A DNA stretch of 64,000 bases from contig NZ_AP028461.1 of the NCBI RefSeq assembly GCF_033097365.1, positions 10,629,501 through 10,693,500 on the forward strand. Reading direction: 5' to 3'. Position 1 is the first letter of the stretch. Each line of letters opens with the position of its first letter. The position numbers were made by a program, and so were the translations under genes. Below the pieces are notes generated by a model. That model worked only from the letters and a program-made list of their open reading frames with translations, did no database searches and had not been told where the DNA came from. Source of the stretch: Actinoplanes sichuanensis. GTDB lineage: Bacteria > Actinomycetota > Actinomycetes > Mycobacteriales > Micromonosporaceae. Below are positions 27,927 through 36,028 of the stretch, piece after piece.

Positions 27927-30509
27927 GCCGCACGCCAGCACGCGGAGGCCCAGGCGACCATCGCCGACGGTGCCGCAAAGCGTTCCCGGACCGCAGACGA
28001 CAAGGCCGCTGCCGCGGACGCCAACGCGTGGGGCAAGGAGCGTGAGGCGGCGGCCGCCCGCGACGCGGCGCTCGCCGCTGAGCGGAACCGGCAGACGGCC
28101 GAAGCGAAGGCGCAGTACCACAAGAGCTGGGTGGCCAAGTCGGACAGTGCCGAGGAGCGGAACAACGCGCTGGCCGCCTCGGCCGAGGCCGATCGTGAGT
28201 ACCAGACCGCGGACGGCGCGGCCAAGTCGGCACGGGGATACGCCAACAGCGCGACCGGCGCCGCCGCGGGTGCCCGCAGCGCCGCCACGCAGGCGCAGGC
28301 CGCCGCCGATCGGGCATGGGCGGCCGCCGAGGCGGCTCGGGCCGCCGCTGCCGCCGCGGACGCGGCAGCCGACAAAGCAGAGGCGTCGGCCAAGGCGACC
28401 CATGCCGCGCGGGTGCGAGCCGATGCCAAGGCAGCCGAGGCGACAGCCCAGCAGAACAAGGCGGCCCGGGCTGCGGTCGCGGCCATGAACCTGGCCACCC
28501 AGGCCGCCGACCAGGCAATCCAGGCGCTGCGGGCGGCGGACCGGACCAGGAGCGAGGCCGAGGCCGCCACCACCGAGGCGGTCGCCGCCGCTGTGCAGGC
28601 CGATATCGCAGTGAACGCGGCGGCCGCGGCACGTCAGTCGGCCGCCGGGATCGCCGGGCCGCACGACGCCGCGATCGGCATGGTGTCGCCGTTCACCGGC
28701 ACCGACATCGACGCCGACTTCGTCAAACTGGTGGCCGAACAAGCCAAGATCATCGGTGCGGAGCAGGTCGATGCGGCTCAGGCTCGTGCACAGGAGGCGC
28801 TGACCGCGGCCACCAAGGCGCAGGAGGCCGCCGACCTCGCCAACGAGCAGGTTCCGGCCGCCTACACCGCGGCGGCCAAGGCCGCCCGGTCCGCTGCTGA
28901 TGCCGCCCAGTCGGCGGCCGAGGCCAAGAAGTACGCCGCCCAGGCCGCCGCCGACGGAGCCGCCGCCCGTGCGGCCGCGATCAGCGCCGGGCGGGCCGAC
29001 GCCCAGGCCAGGGCCGACGCACTCGCTGCCCGCCAGGCCGCGAACGAGGCGGCCAACGACGCCGCGATCGCCGGCCGCAGTGCCGAACAGGCTCAGCAGG
29101 ACGCGAACGCCGCGAACAGCGCCGCCACCGAGGCGGAGCGCGATGCCGCCGCAGCCCGCGGCGCCGCCGACCGGGCCGAGGCCTCCGCGGCCGAGGCCAA
29201 GAAGTTCGCGGAGAGCGCGCAGAAGCACGCCGAAAGCGCCATCGAGGCGGCGTCCAAGGCCTTGGAGCACGCCATCGAGGCGCAGAAGGCGTCCGAACGA
29301 ACGGAGAACGCCGAACGGGAGGAGATCGAGAAGGTCCTGGAGAACGGCGGCAAGCTGACGCCGGAACAGGAGAAGGCCTTCCTCGAGACCCTCAACGAGG
29401 AGCAGCGTGCCGAGTACGAGGCCGCCAAGAAGGCCGCCGAGCAGGGCCTCGAGGACTTCATCCGGGAGAACGCGCTGGACTTCCTCGGGGATCTGATCCT
29501 CGGGGACCTCAAGGAATGCGCGATGAAGCCCAGCGCCGGAGCCTGCTTCTGGGCGATCTTCGACCTGATCCCGATCGGGAAGCTGAAGAAGCTCAAGAAC
29601 GTCTGGGACCTCTACAAGAAGTTCGAGAAGTTCACCGACGGCGTCAAGAAGGCCCGCGGGAAGGTCGACGACCTCCTCAAGAAGTTCCTGCGCAAGGGCA
29701 AGTGCAAGGAGGACAACAGCTTCCTGCCCGGCACCCCCGTTCTCCTCGCCGACGGATCCCATCGGGCCATCGACGACCTGGACGTCGGTGACGAGGTGCT
29801 GGCCTCCGATCCGGTCAGCGGCTTCACGGCGGCCCGACCGGTGATCGGCACGATCGTCGGCAGCGGTGACAAGAAGCTGGTCGACATCACGATCGACGGC
29901 TCGACGATCACGGCGACCCACAACCACCCGTTCTGGGTTCCCGCACTGTCGGAGTGGGTCGACGCCGAGAACCTCGTGGCGCAGCAGTGGCTTCGCACCA
30001 GCTCCGGCACCCTGGCGCAGATCTCGGCGGTCCAGCACCGTCCGGCGCAGGCGGTCGTCCACAACCTCACCGTGGCCGACCTCCACACGTTCTACGTGCT
30101 CGCCGGCGACACTCCGGTTCTCGTCCACAACTGCGACGAGTGGTTCCCGGAGAACTACTCGCCGGACGAGATCAAGGAGCGGGTCGACGCCGTCCGGGAC
30201 TTCGAGTCGCTCGCCGACGACATCAAGGACACGATCTTCGAGGTCGCCAACAACCCGGACTACCCGCAGCGTCTGACGAAGAACAAGGACACCGGCCTGC
30301 TGGAGCCCGACTTCTACCAGGACCGCAAGAGCACTCCGCGGTACGCGAAGAGCTGGGTGGGCGGCAAGATCTTCGACATCGTCGGCGCCGCACCGAACGA
30401 TAAACGGCGAATCGTCCTGCATCCGTCCGGCCGGTACATGGCCCTGGTCGAGGACCACAACTACGACAAACTCATGCCGTTCACGGGGTGGGGTAAGACG
30501 AAGAAATAG
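26391..30509 (+). CDS. Sec-exported polymorphic toxin 1: ALF-like repeats, coiled coil, Hint, variable C-terminal tip
   Basis: 1,372 residues. The GTG start is set by the signal peptide that follows (RLKPRLHAALISLLAAAVVG, cleaved near residue 31) and by exact alignment with toxin 2. Residues about 75-300 hold ALF-like repeats; about 300-990 is an Ala-rich coiled coil full of AAAAKQAA-type heptads; about 1020-1100 is a conserved pre-Hint segment. Residues 1108-1248 are a Hint autoprotease: NSFLPGTPVLLADGS start with Ser in the nucleophile place, TATHNHPFW block, and VLVHNC end, where self-cleavage would release the tip. The 124-residue tip (DEWFPENYSPDEI onward, ending PFTGWGKTKK) is unrelated to that of toxin 2. 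Its RIVLHPSGRYMALVEDHNYD strand pattern hints at a small RNase fold, but I cannot assign it. Confidence 0.88.
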   Translation: MRLKPRLHAALISLLAAAVVGAGLHAPPAFADPTPTPAPTATDEPDPDIKIPELVTESWNGTTGVDTMAERWRKAVADVAEFTAEPEVRDAALAALVTADPVVIQKFATVDKPALDKQVAARKKQEAADDLAKIKALKGTGGPYFNAEVERVLAGSDSDRAAFLAYGAAIARDRDKKTGDDAAERAATLRERVRLIAAMAPAESNVKRAAEAAFAGDDNAVNAFLDGGYLTAARADAAEREQYLKDLEARNKAAEELTELAQKSARASEARRRLLVAHGEGVRALQQASNAMAAAANGARHSARVLARSGTAASKSGELSTANTEVKRQLGYAQAAAREAGIAAQTASTAADDIIATGLEYGAEWAQIAQGMSEAATAAVGATQTAVHASDATIATNNAQGAQAQAEAHAAQAIKWREHAEEHAKSAAKLAAAAAKQAAAAKTAAARAKKAREQAQAAEAKAWAEAEKTRRHRQEAEAQAAEAKRQRQIAQEQAALAAQHRAEAERQAAAARAARQHAEAQATIADGAAKRSRTADDKAAAADANAWGKEREAAAARDAALAAERNRQTAEAKAQYHKSWVAKSDSAEERNNALAASAEADREYQTADGAAKSARGYANSATGAAAGARSAATQAQAAADRAWAAAEAARAAAAAADAAADKAEASAKATHAARVRADAKAAEATAQQNKAARAAVAAMNLATQAADQAIQALRAADRTRSEAEAATTEAVAAAVQADIAVNAAAAARQSAAGIAGPHDAAIGMVSPFTGTDIDADFVKLVAEQAKIIGAEQVDAAQARAQEALTAATKAQEAADLANEQVPAAYTAAAKAARSAADAAQSAAEAKKYAAQAAADGAAARAAAISAGRADAQARADALAARQAANEAANDAAIAGRSAEQAQQDANAANSAATEAERDAAAARGAADRAEASAAEAKKFAESAQKHAESAIEAASKALEHAIEAQKASERTENAEREEIEKVLENGGKLTPEQEKAFLETLNEEQRAEYEAAKKAAEQGLEDFIRENALDFLGDLILGDLKECAMKPSAGACFWAIFDLIPIGKLKKLKNVWDLYKKFEKFTDGVKKARGKVDDLLKKFLRKGKCKEDNSFLPGTPVLLADGSHRAIDDLDVGDEVLASDPVSGFTAARPVIGTIVGSGDKKLVDITIDGSTITATHNHPFWVPALSEWVDAENLVAQQWLRTSSGTLAQISAVQHRPAQAVVHNLTVADLHTFYVLAGDTPVLVHNCDEWFPENYSPDEIKERVDAVRDFESLADDIKDTIFEVANNPDYPQRLTKNKDTGLLEPDFYQDRKSTPRYAKSWVGGKIFDIVGAAPNDKRRIVLHPSGRYMALVEDHNYDKLMPFTGWGKTKK

Positions 30510-30519
30510 CGTGAGCAAT

Positions 30520-30548
30520 ATGGCCCTGCCTCACCGAGGCAGGGCCAT
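30520..30548 (+). terminator. hairpin between toxin 1 and its putative immunity gene
   Basis: A perfect 13-bp inverted repeat (ATGGCCCTGCCTC / GAGGCAGGGCCAT) with a 3-base loop, 10 bases past the toxin stop. It lacks a T-run, so termination may be partial or it may stabilise the mRNA 3' end. Confidence 0.5.
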
Positions 30549-30574
30549 CTCGTCGTGCCGGATAGGATTCGATA

Positions 30575-31150
30575 ATGCGGGAGAGTGAACTGGCGGAGCG
30601 GCTGGGGAAAGCCGGTCTCGTTTTTATCGGATGGCCCGACGAAGCCGTTCCCCGGGTGCCGGTCGCGGTGGCGCGATATGCGGTCTCCGCCGGTTCGGAT
30701 ACCGGCCGCGACGAGGTGAGTCTGAGATACACGGATCCCGGATGGCAATCGGGTGGAAATGACGCCTGGTTCACGCTCGCGTCGGATGCGGGGCTTTTCG
30801 GTGCAGGCGGCGAATTCCTGGTGGCGGTCGCTCTGGAACCGGACGTGTGGCCGGTTCGTTCCCGCTGGGCGGGAGTCCGGCTGGCGGCGTCGTGGGACAT
30901 CGTGGGGGAGGGCGCGGCCGACCTGCTCGGCAGCGGCCGTCATCATCCGGAGTTCGTGATGCTCTCCCCTGACGGTGAGGTGATCGTCCAGGGCACCGTC
31001 CGGCAGGACGGCATCAGCTTCCTGGCGGTGCACCATCCCCGGGATTCCGGGGTGCTCCGGAAGCAGGGCGAGTTCTTCGCGAACTGGCACCGGGCCCACC
31101 CGGAGGATCGGCAGGCCGCCCGGAGTTGGCTGGACGCCGACGCGGGCTGA
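30575..31150 (+). CDS. candidate immunity protein for toxin 1
   Basis: 191 residues, cytosolic (no signal peptide or membrane helix), ATG start 65 bases after the toxin 1 stop. I do not recognise the fold; it is Trp-rich and beta-strand-like in the middle (FVMLSPDGEVIVQGTV). The immunity role rests only on position: in polymorphic toxin loci the gene directly after the toxin tip is normally its cognate immunity gene. GC content is as high as the neighbours. A strong terminator follows. Confidence 0.6.
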   Translation: MRESELAERLGKAGLVFIGWPDEAVPRVPVAVARYAVSAGSDTGRDEVSLRYTDPGWQSGGNDAWFTLASDAGLFGAGGEFLVAVALEPDVWPVRSRWAGVRLAASWDIVGEGAADLLGSGRHHPEFVMLSPDGEVIVQGTVRQDGISFLAVHHPRDSGVLRKQGEFFANWHRAHPEDRQAARSWLDADAG

Positions 31151-31160
31151 CGAACACGAA

Positions 31161-31192
31161 GGTGGCCCCCGCTCTTCAGAGCGGGGGCCACC
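31161..31192. terminator. bidirectional terminator between convergent genes
   Basis: A perfect 14-bp stem (GGTGGCCCCCGCTC / GAGCGGGGGCCACC) with a TTCA loop; TTT follows on the plus strand. It separates the immunity gene from the convergent ALF gene. Confidence 0.75.
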
Positions 31193-31208
31193 TTTCGGTT
31201 CCAGCGGA

Positions 31209-33104
31209 TCAGGCCGCTTCGGGGGCGGTCCGGAAGGTCGTCCAGGCCGCGCCGAGGCCACCCTCCTTCACCAGGGCGATCCGGTCGCCGGTCACGATCG
31301 CGATCCGGTTGCCGCTGAGGGCGTGCTGCTGGACACCGCTGTACTCGTTCACCCAGGCGGTGCTGAGACCACCCTCCTTGACGTACGCGATGCCGCCGGT
31401 GGTCAGCACGCCGATCCGGGTGGTGGTGAGGGTCAGCTGCTTGATGCCGCTGTGCTCGTTGACCCAGGAGGCGTTCAGCGCGCCCTCCTTGACGTACGCG
31501 ATACCGCCGGTGCTCAGCACACCGATCCGGGTGCCGGCGAGGACGAGCTGCTTCATCCCGGTGTGCTGGGTGCTCCAGGCGGCGCTCAGCGTGCCCTGCT
31601 TGACCAGGGCGGCACCGGCGGTGGTGAGCACGCCGATCCGGTTGCCGCTCAGGGCGATCTGCTGGACGTTGCTGTACTCGTTCACCCAGCCGGCGCTCAG
31701 GCTGCCCTCCTTGACGTACGCGATGCCGCCGGTGGTGAGGACACCGATCCGGTCGCCGTCCAGGGCGAGCTGCTTGATCCCGGTCTGCTCGGTCACCCAG
31801 GCGGCGCCCAGGTGACCTTCCTTCACCAGAGCGACACCGTCGTTGGTCAGGACGCCGATCCGGTCACCGGCCAGCACCAGCTGCTTGACGCCCGAGTACT
31901 CCTTCTCCCAGGTCGCGCCGAGGGTGCCCTCCTTGACGTACGCGACGCCGTCGGCGGTGAGGATGCCGATCCGGTTGCCGGACACCGCCACCGCGGCGAT
32001 GTCCGTACGCACCTGGTACTGCCCGGTCTGCAGGAACCGGACGACGTCGGTGTAGCTCCCGGTCAGCGCCGTCTGGGCGGCCGCGGCCAGCGTCACGTAC
32101 CCCGCCTTCAGCGACCGGTCGACGATGCCCTGGACCGCCTTGCGGTCGTCAGCTTCCTTCTTCTCCAGCGCGATCTGGATGTCCCGGTCCTTGGCCTGGT
32201 GGACGCCGGTGTCGATGAAGGCCTTCCAGTCCGCCGGGACCAGGCTGCGGGCCGCCGCGATCGCGGCGATCTGCACCTCGGTGCCCTCGTCGGCGTGGGT
32301 CCAGACGGTCACCACGAAGTCCCGGTCGGGCATGCTCAGGAGCTGCTCGGTGACCGGCAGGCCGATCCGGTTGGCGGCGTACTGCTTCGCGGCCCGGGCC
32401 AGCGCGTCGGCCTTCTCGGCCTCCGTCCGCTCCTTGTCCTTGCGGATCCAGTCCTCGGTGTCCTGCTTGGCCGCCGCGGCCAGCCCGGCCGCGATGAACG
32501 CGGTCTGCTGCTCGGCGGAACCCTTGCGGGCGGCGTCGGCGCCGGCCTTGACCAGCGGCCACCGCGCCTCGTCGACCAGATCGTGGATCTTCAGGAGGAA
32601 CTGGTCGTCGGTCCCGGTGAGCAGAGCCGCGTCCGCGACCACGTCGATGGCGGCGGCGGCCGTGGTACGGGCCAGGTCGCTCAGCCGCTTCGCCTCGGCG
32701 ATCTGGCGCTCCCGCTCGACGTCCCGGTCGAACGCCGCGTACACCTCGGTGAGGATGAAGTCGACGCTGGCCTGGGCGGAGTCCTCGGGGGCGGCGTCGA
32801 GCGCGATCTCCGCAGCGACCCGGACCTCGGCGTGTCGCGGCTTGTCGCGTACGTGGGACCAGATCGCGTAGACGAAGTCACGGTCCGCCCGCTCCGGCAG
32901 CGAGAAGTCGTCGCCCAGACCGAACTTGACGGCCACGGCGAGCTTCGCCTCGTACATGTCGACCGCCGCGGCCAGCGCCGCCTGCGGGAGGGGCTGCGCG
33001 GGCACGGCGTACGCGGCGGACGGCGTGACCGAGGCGAACGCCAGGGCGGCGACACCCACGGTGAGGAGCCGTCGGGTGGAGAACCCGTCGGTGATGTGTG
33101 GCAT
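31209..33104 (-). CDS. secreted ALF-repeat-like protein with seven-fold C-terminal beta-repeat domain
   Basis: 631 residues. The ATG start follows GGGGGAA and begins a signal peptide (cleavage near residue 33, AAYA). Residues about 50-370 are ALF-like helical repeats homologous to the other minus-strand ALF proteins (DRDFVVTVWTHADEGTEVQI; WKAFIDTGVHQAKDRD). The last 259 residues are exactly seven units of 37 residues of the type GNRIGVLTTGGIAYVKEG...W, as expected for a seven-bladed propeller or tectonin-like binding domain. It replaces the jelly-roll-like C-terminus of the paralogues, so the family keeps an exported helical stalk and swaps the binding head (inference). Confidence 0.82.
   Translation of the reverse strand: MPHITDGFSTRRLLTVGVAALAFASVTPSAAYAVPAQPLPQAALAAAVDMYEAKLAVAVKFGLGDDFSLPERADRDFVYAIWSHVRDKPRHAEVRVAAEIALDAAPEDSAQASVDFILTEVYAAFDRDVERERQIAEAKRLSDLARTTAAAAIDVVADAALLTGTDDQFLLKIHDLVDEARWPLVKAGADAARKGSAEQQTAFIAAGLAAAAKQDTEDWIRKDKERTEAEKADALARAAKQYAANRIGLPVTEQLLSMPDRDFVVTVWTHADEGTEVQIAAIAAARSLVPADWKAFIDTGVHQAKDRDIQIALEKKEADDRKAVQGIVDRSLKAGYVTLAAAAQTALTGSYTDVVRFLQTGQYQVRTDIAAVAVSGNRIGILTADGVAYVKEGTLGATWEKEYSGVKQLVLAGDRIGVLTNDGVALVKEGHLGAAWVTEQTGIKQLALDGDRIGVLTTGGIAYVKEGSLSAGWVNEYSNVQQIALSGNRIGVLTTAGAALVKQGTLSAAWSTQHTGMKQLVLAGTRIGVLSTGGIAYVKEGALNASWVNEHSGIKQLTLTTTRIGVLTTGGIAYVKEGGLSTAWVNEYSGVQQHALSGNRIAIVTGDRIALVKEGGLGAAWTTFRTAPEAA
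31212..31988 (-). repeat. seven tandem 111-bp coding repeats
   Basis: Each 111-bp unit encodes 37 residues with conserved RIGVL, AYVKEG and W positions. There is no length variation among units; the unit at the C-terminus is the most diverged. Confidence 0.85.
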
Positions 33105-33404
33105 GAAGTTGATTCCCCCGTATGAAAGGCCTGAAGACACGTCCTGGAATCGGGGATGAGGCACGGAGAGCCGTCGCCCGAGTTGACGCCCGGGCAAGCT
33201 AGCCCGGATTCCAGCCCATTGACAAGGGCCCACCGAGATGACGGACGACTCACTATTCGATTTCCGCTGATCACGTGCCGGGCGTCGACTTTCCTGGGAA
33301 TTCCGGGGCGGCGCGACGGCCGTATCCGTGCTTCCATCACCGTCTATTGCGCTGGTTCACCGGAGGTGGCCGGCGTTTTGGTGTGCGTTCCAACGGGGGA
33401 AACG
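33105..33404. promoter_or_regulatory. 300-bp divergent intergenic region of cassette 2
   Basis: Holds the promoters of the propeller-type ALF gene and of cassette 2. CTGGAATC (33144-33151) and GATTCCAG (33207-33214) form an exact inverted repeat, and CCGGGC/GCCCGG lies between them. No gene seen. Confidence 0.35.
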
Positions 33405-34478
33405 ATGAAACGCAGAAGTCTATTCATGGTGAGTACGGTCACGGCATTGAGCGCCGTTTCCTGGGCCGGGGCGGCGTGGGCCGCGGATCCGGTGGTCGTC
33501 ACCACACTCTCGGCCGAACAACAGGAGGCGGAACGTTTCTTCGTCCGCTGGCTGTCGGCCTACGAGGAGCGCGCGGCGGTGCGTAGCGCGGCTCGGTCGG
33601 CGCTGCTGACCGGGGAGACCGCCGAGGAGAAGATCGCGGCCGTCACCGAGTTCCTGGACATCGGCTACACCGCGGCGATGGAACGTGCGCAGGCGACTCT
33701 GGACCGCCAGACCACGTATGCGCGGCGGATGGTCGCCACCCACCCGGCCCGCACCTATCCACGGGTCAACGCGGCCGGGCAGCGCGCCCTCGCCGGCTCC
33801 GAGGTGGAACTGGACGAGTTCGCCCGTACCGGATATGTCGTTGCTCTGGAACTTGATCGCAAGGGGATCGCCGACGACAAGCTCCGCGCCGACCTGGTGA
33901 AACAGGACGACCGCAACTTCGTCGCCTTCCTGCGCGACAACGACCCCGGCGCGCAGGTGCAGGCCTGGGCTCGCCGGGTGGTCACCGACGACGATGTCGC
34001 CGAGTTCCTCAACTACGGCTGGGCGAGCGCGGCCGCACTGGACACCCAGACCTACCGCCGGCAGTGCGCGGACGCCGACAAGGCGTGGCTGCTGAAGTCG
34101 CGTGAGTTGGTGGCCGCCGCCCAGACCGCCGAGCAGAAGGCCCTCGGCGCGGCCGGCGAGGCGAAGGAGCAACTGCGCGCCGCGGCCGCCCGGGACTGGG
34201 CCGACGTCGCCGCCCACACGTCGAAGCCGCGCGTCGCCTGGGCCGAGGCCGAGCAGGTGGCCCTCCAACAGGCCGAGACCTGGCTGCAGATCTCCATCCA
34301 GGCGGCCGGCACCACCAGCCCGAACTGGCAGAACATCGCCGGCACCGCGCAGGGCACCCGCGACCAGTGGCTCACCGCCCAGCAGACCGCCGCCGAGCAG
34401 GCCGCGTCATGGGCCGTGCTCTACCAGCGGGCCCTGGCGGCCGAAGCCGCGCTGCTCACCCCCACTTCTCTCGTCTGA
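33405..34478 (+). CDS. small secreted ALF-repeat-like protein, partner of toxin 2
   Basis: 357 residues; ATG preceded by GGGGGAA; signal peptide KRRSLFMVSTVTALSAVSWA, cleaved near residue 26. ALF-like repeats (ERFFVRWLSAYEERAAVRSA; DEFARTGYVVALELDRKG; EFLNYGWASAAALDTQTY) are followed by an Ala-rich helical C-terminal half. It is a paralogue of 25225-26301 with the same length, and ends 14 bases before the toxin 2 start, so the two are very likely co-transcribed. Conserved presence upstream of both toxins points to a shared role in export, folding or display (inference). Confidence 0.82.
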   Translation: MKRRSLFMVSTVTALSAVSWAGAAWAADPVVVTTLSAEQQEAERFFVRWLSAYEERAAVRSAARSALLTGETAEEKIAAVTEFLDIGYTAAMERAQATLDRQTTYARRMVATHPARTYPRVNAAGQRALAGSEVELDEFARTGYVVALELDRKGIADDKLRADLVKQDDRNFVAFLRDNDPGAQVQAWARRVVTDDDVAEFLNYGWASAAALDTQTYRRQCADADKAWLLKSRELVAAAQTAEQKALGAAGEAKEQLRAAAARDWADVAAHTSKPRVAWAEAEQVALQQAETWLQISIQAAGTTSPNWQNIAGTAQGTRDQWLTAQQTAAEQAASWAVLYQRALAAEAALLTPTSLV

Positions 34479-34492
34479 ACAGGACTTTCGCA

Positions 34493-36028
34493 GTGAAACT
34501 GACGCGGCTACGCGTATTCCTGATCTCGTCGCTGGCGGCCGCGGTCGTCGGCGCGGGACTCCACGCCCCACCGGCCCTCGCCGTCGACCCGACCCCGGCC
34601 CCGACCGCGACGGCGTCCGAGGAGCCGGGCCTCGAACTGGACATCCCCGAGCTGGTCACCGAGTCGTGGAACGGCACGACCGGTGTGGACACGATGGCGG
34701 AGCGGTGGCGTAAGGCCGTCGCCGATGTCGCGGAGTTCACCGCCGAGCCGGAGGTTCGTGAGGCGGCTTTGGCCGCTTTGAGTACCGGTGATCCGGTGGT
34801 GATTCAGAAGTTCGCGACGGTGGACAAGCCGGCGTTGGACAAGCAGGTCGCGGCGCGTAAGAAGCAGGAGGCCGCGGACGATCTGGCCAAGATCAAGGCG
34901 TTGAAGGGTACGGGTGGCCCGTACTTCAACGCCGAGGTCGAGCGGGTTCTCGCGGGCACTGACAGTGACCGGGCGGCGTTCCTCGCCTACGGCGCGGCGA
35001 TCGCCCGTGATCGTGACAAGAAGACCGGTGATGACGCTGCTGAGCGTGCGGCGACGTTGCGGGAGCGGGTGCGGCTGATCGCGGCGATGGCTCCGGCGGA
35101 GTCCAATGTCAAGCGTGCCGCGGAGGCGGCGTTCGCCGGTGACGACAATGCGGTCAATGCGTTCCTCGACGGTGGTTATCTGACGGCGGCGCGGGCGGAT
35201 GCTGCGGAGCGTGAGCAGTATCTGAAGGACCTCGAGGCGCGGAACAAGGCGGCCGAGGAACTCACCGAGTTGGCGCAGAAGTCGGCGCGGGCGTCGGAGG
35301 CTCGTCGTCGTCTGTTGGTGGCGCATGGTGAGGGTGTTCGGGCGTTGCAGCAGGCGTCGAACGCGATGGCCGCGGCCGCCAACGGTGCTCGGCACTCGGC
35401 CCGTGTGCTCGCCCGTTCGGGTACGGCGGCGTCGAAGTCATCTGAGTTGGCATCGGCGAACGCTGAGGTCAAACGGCAGTTGGGTTATGCGCAGGCGGCT
35501 GCGCGTGAGGCGGGGATCGCGGCGCAGACCGCGTGGACGGCGGCTGATGACCTGATCGATACCGGGTTGGAGTACGGGGCCGAATGGGCAGAGATCGCGC
35601 AGGGGATGAGCGATGCCGCGGCCGCTGCGGTCGGTGCGACCGAGACCGCGGTGCACGCCTCGGACGCCACTGTCGCGACGAACAATGCGCAGGGCGCTCA
35701 AGCGCAGGCGGAGGCACACGCGGCGCAGGCGATCAAGTGGCGTGAGCACGCTGAGGAGCACGCGAGGTCGGCGGCGAAGTTGGCTGCGGCGGCGGCGAAG
35801 CAGGCGGCTGCGGCGAAGACGGCGGCGGCGCGGGCGAAGAAGGCGCGGGAGCAGGCGCAGGCGGCTGAGGCGAAGGCGTGGGCGGAAGCGGAGAAGACCC
35901 GCCGCCACCGGCAGGAAGCCGAGGCACAGGCGGCCGAGGCCAAACGCCAGCGGCAGATCGCCCAGGAACAGGCGGCTCTCGCCGCCCAGCACCGCGCCGA
36001 GGCCGAACGACAGGCCGCCGCCGCACGT
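34493..36028 (+). repeat. toxin 2 conserved 5' region (near-identical to 26391-27926)
   Basis: Second copy of the shared toxin 5' region, at offset 8,102 with no gaps. After 36,028 the two genes are related only at protein level until the Hint domain. Confidence 0.8.

Noticed and set aside
29700..30135. Intein in toxin 1
   Set aside because: The Hint domain is at the junction to a short C-terminal tip with no extein continuing a host protein; it fits the pretoxin Hint autoprotease instead.
26667..30518. 1,283-codon open frame on the minus strand opposite toxin 1
   Set aside because: Shadow frame caused by high GC and Ala-rich codons of the toxin; Arg/Leu/Gly-rich with no domain, and the toxin has signal peptide and Hint motifs.
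31323..33125. 600-codon plus-strand frame opposite the propeller-type ALF gene
   Set aside because: Shadow of the 111-bp repeats; no start context or domain.
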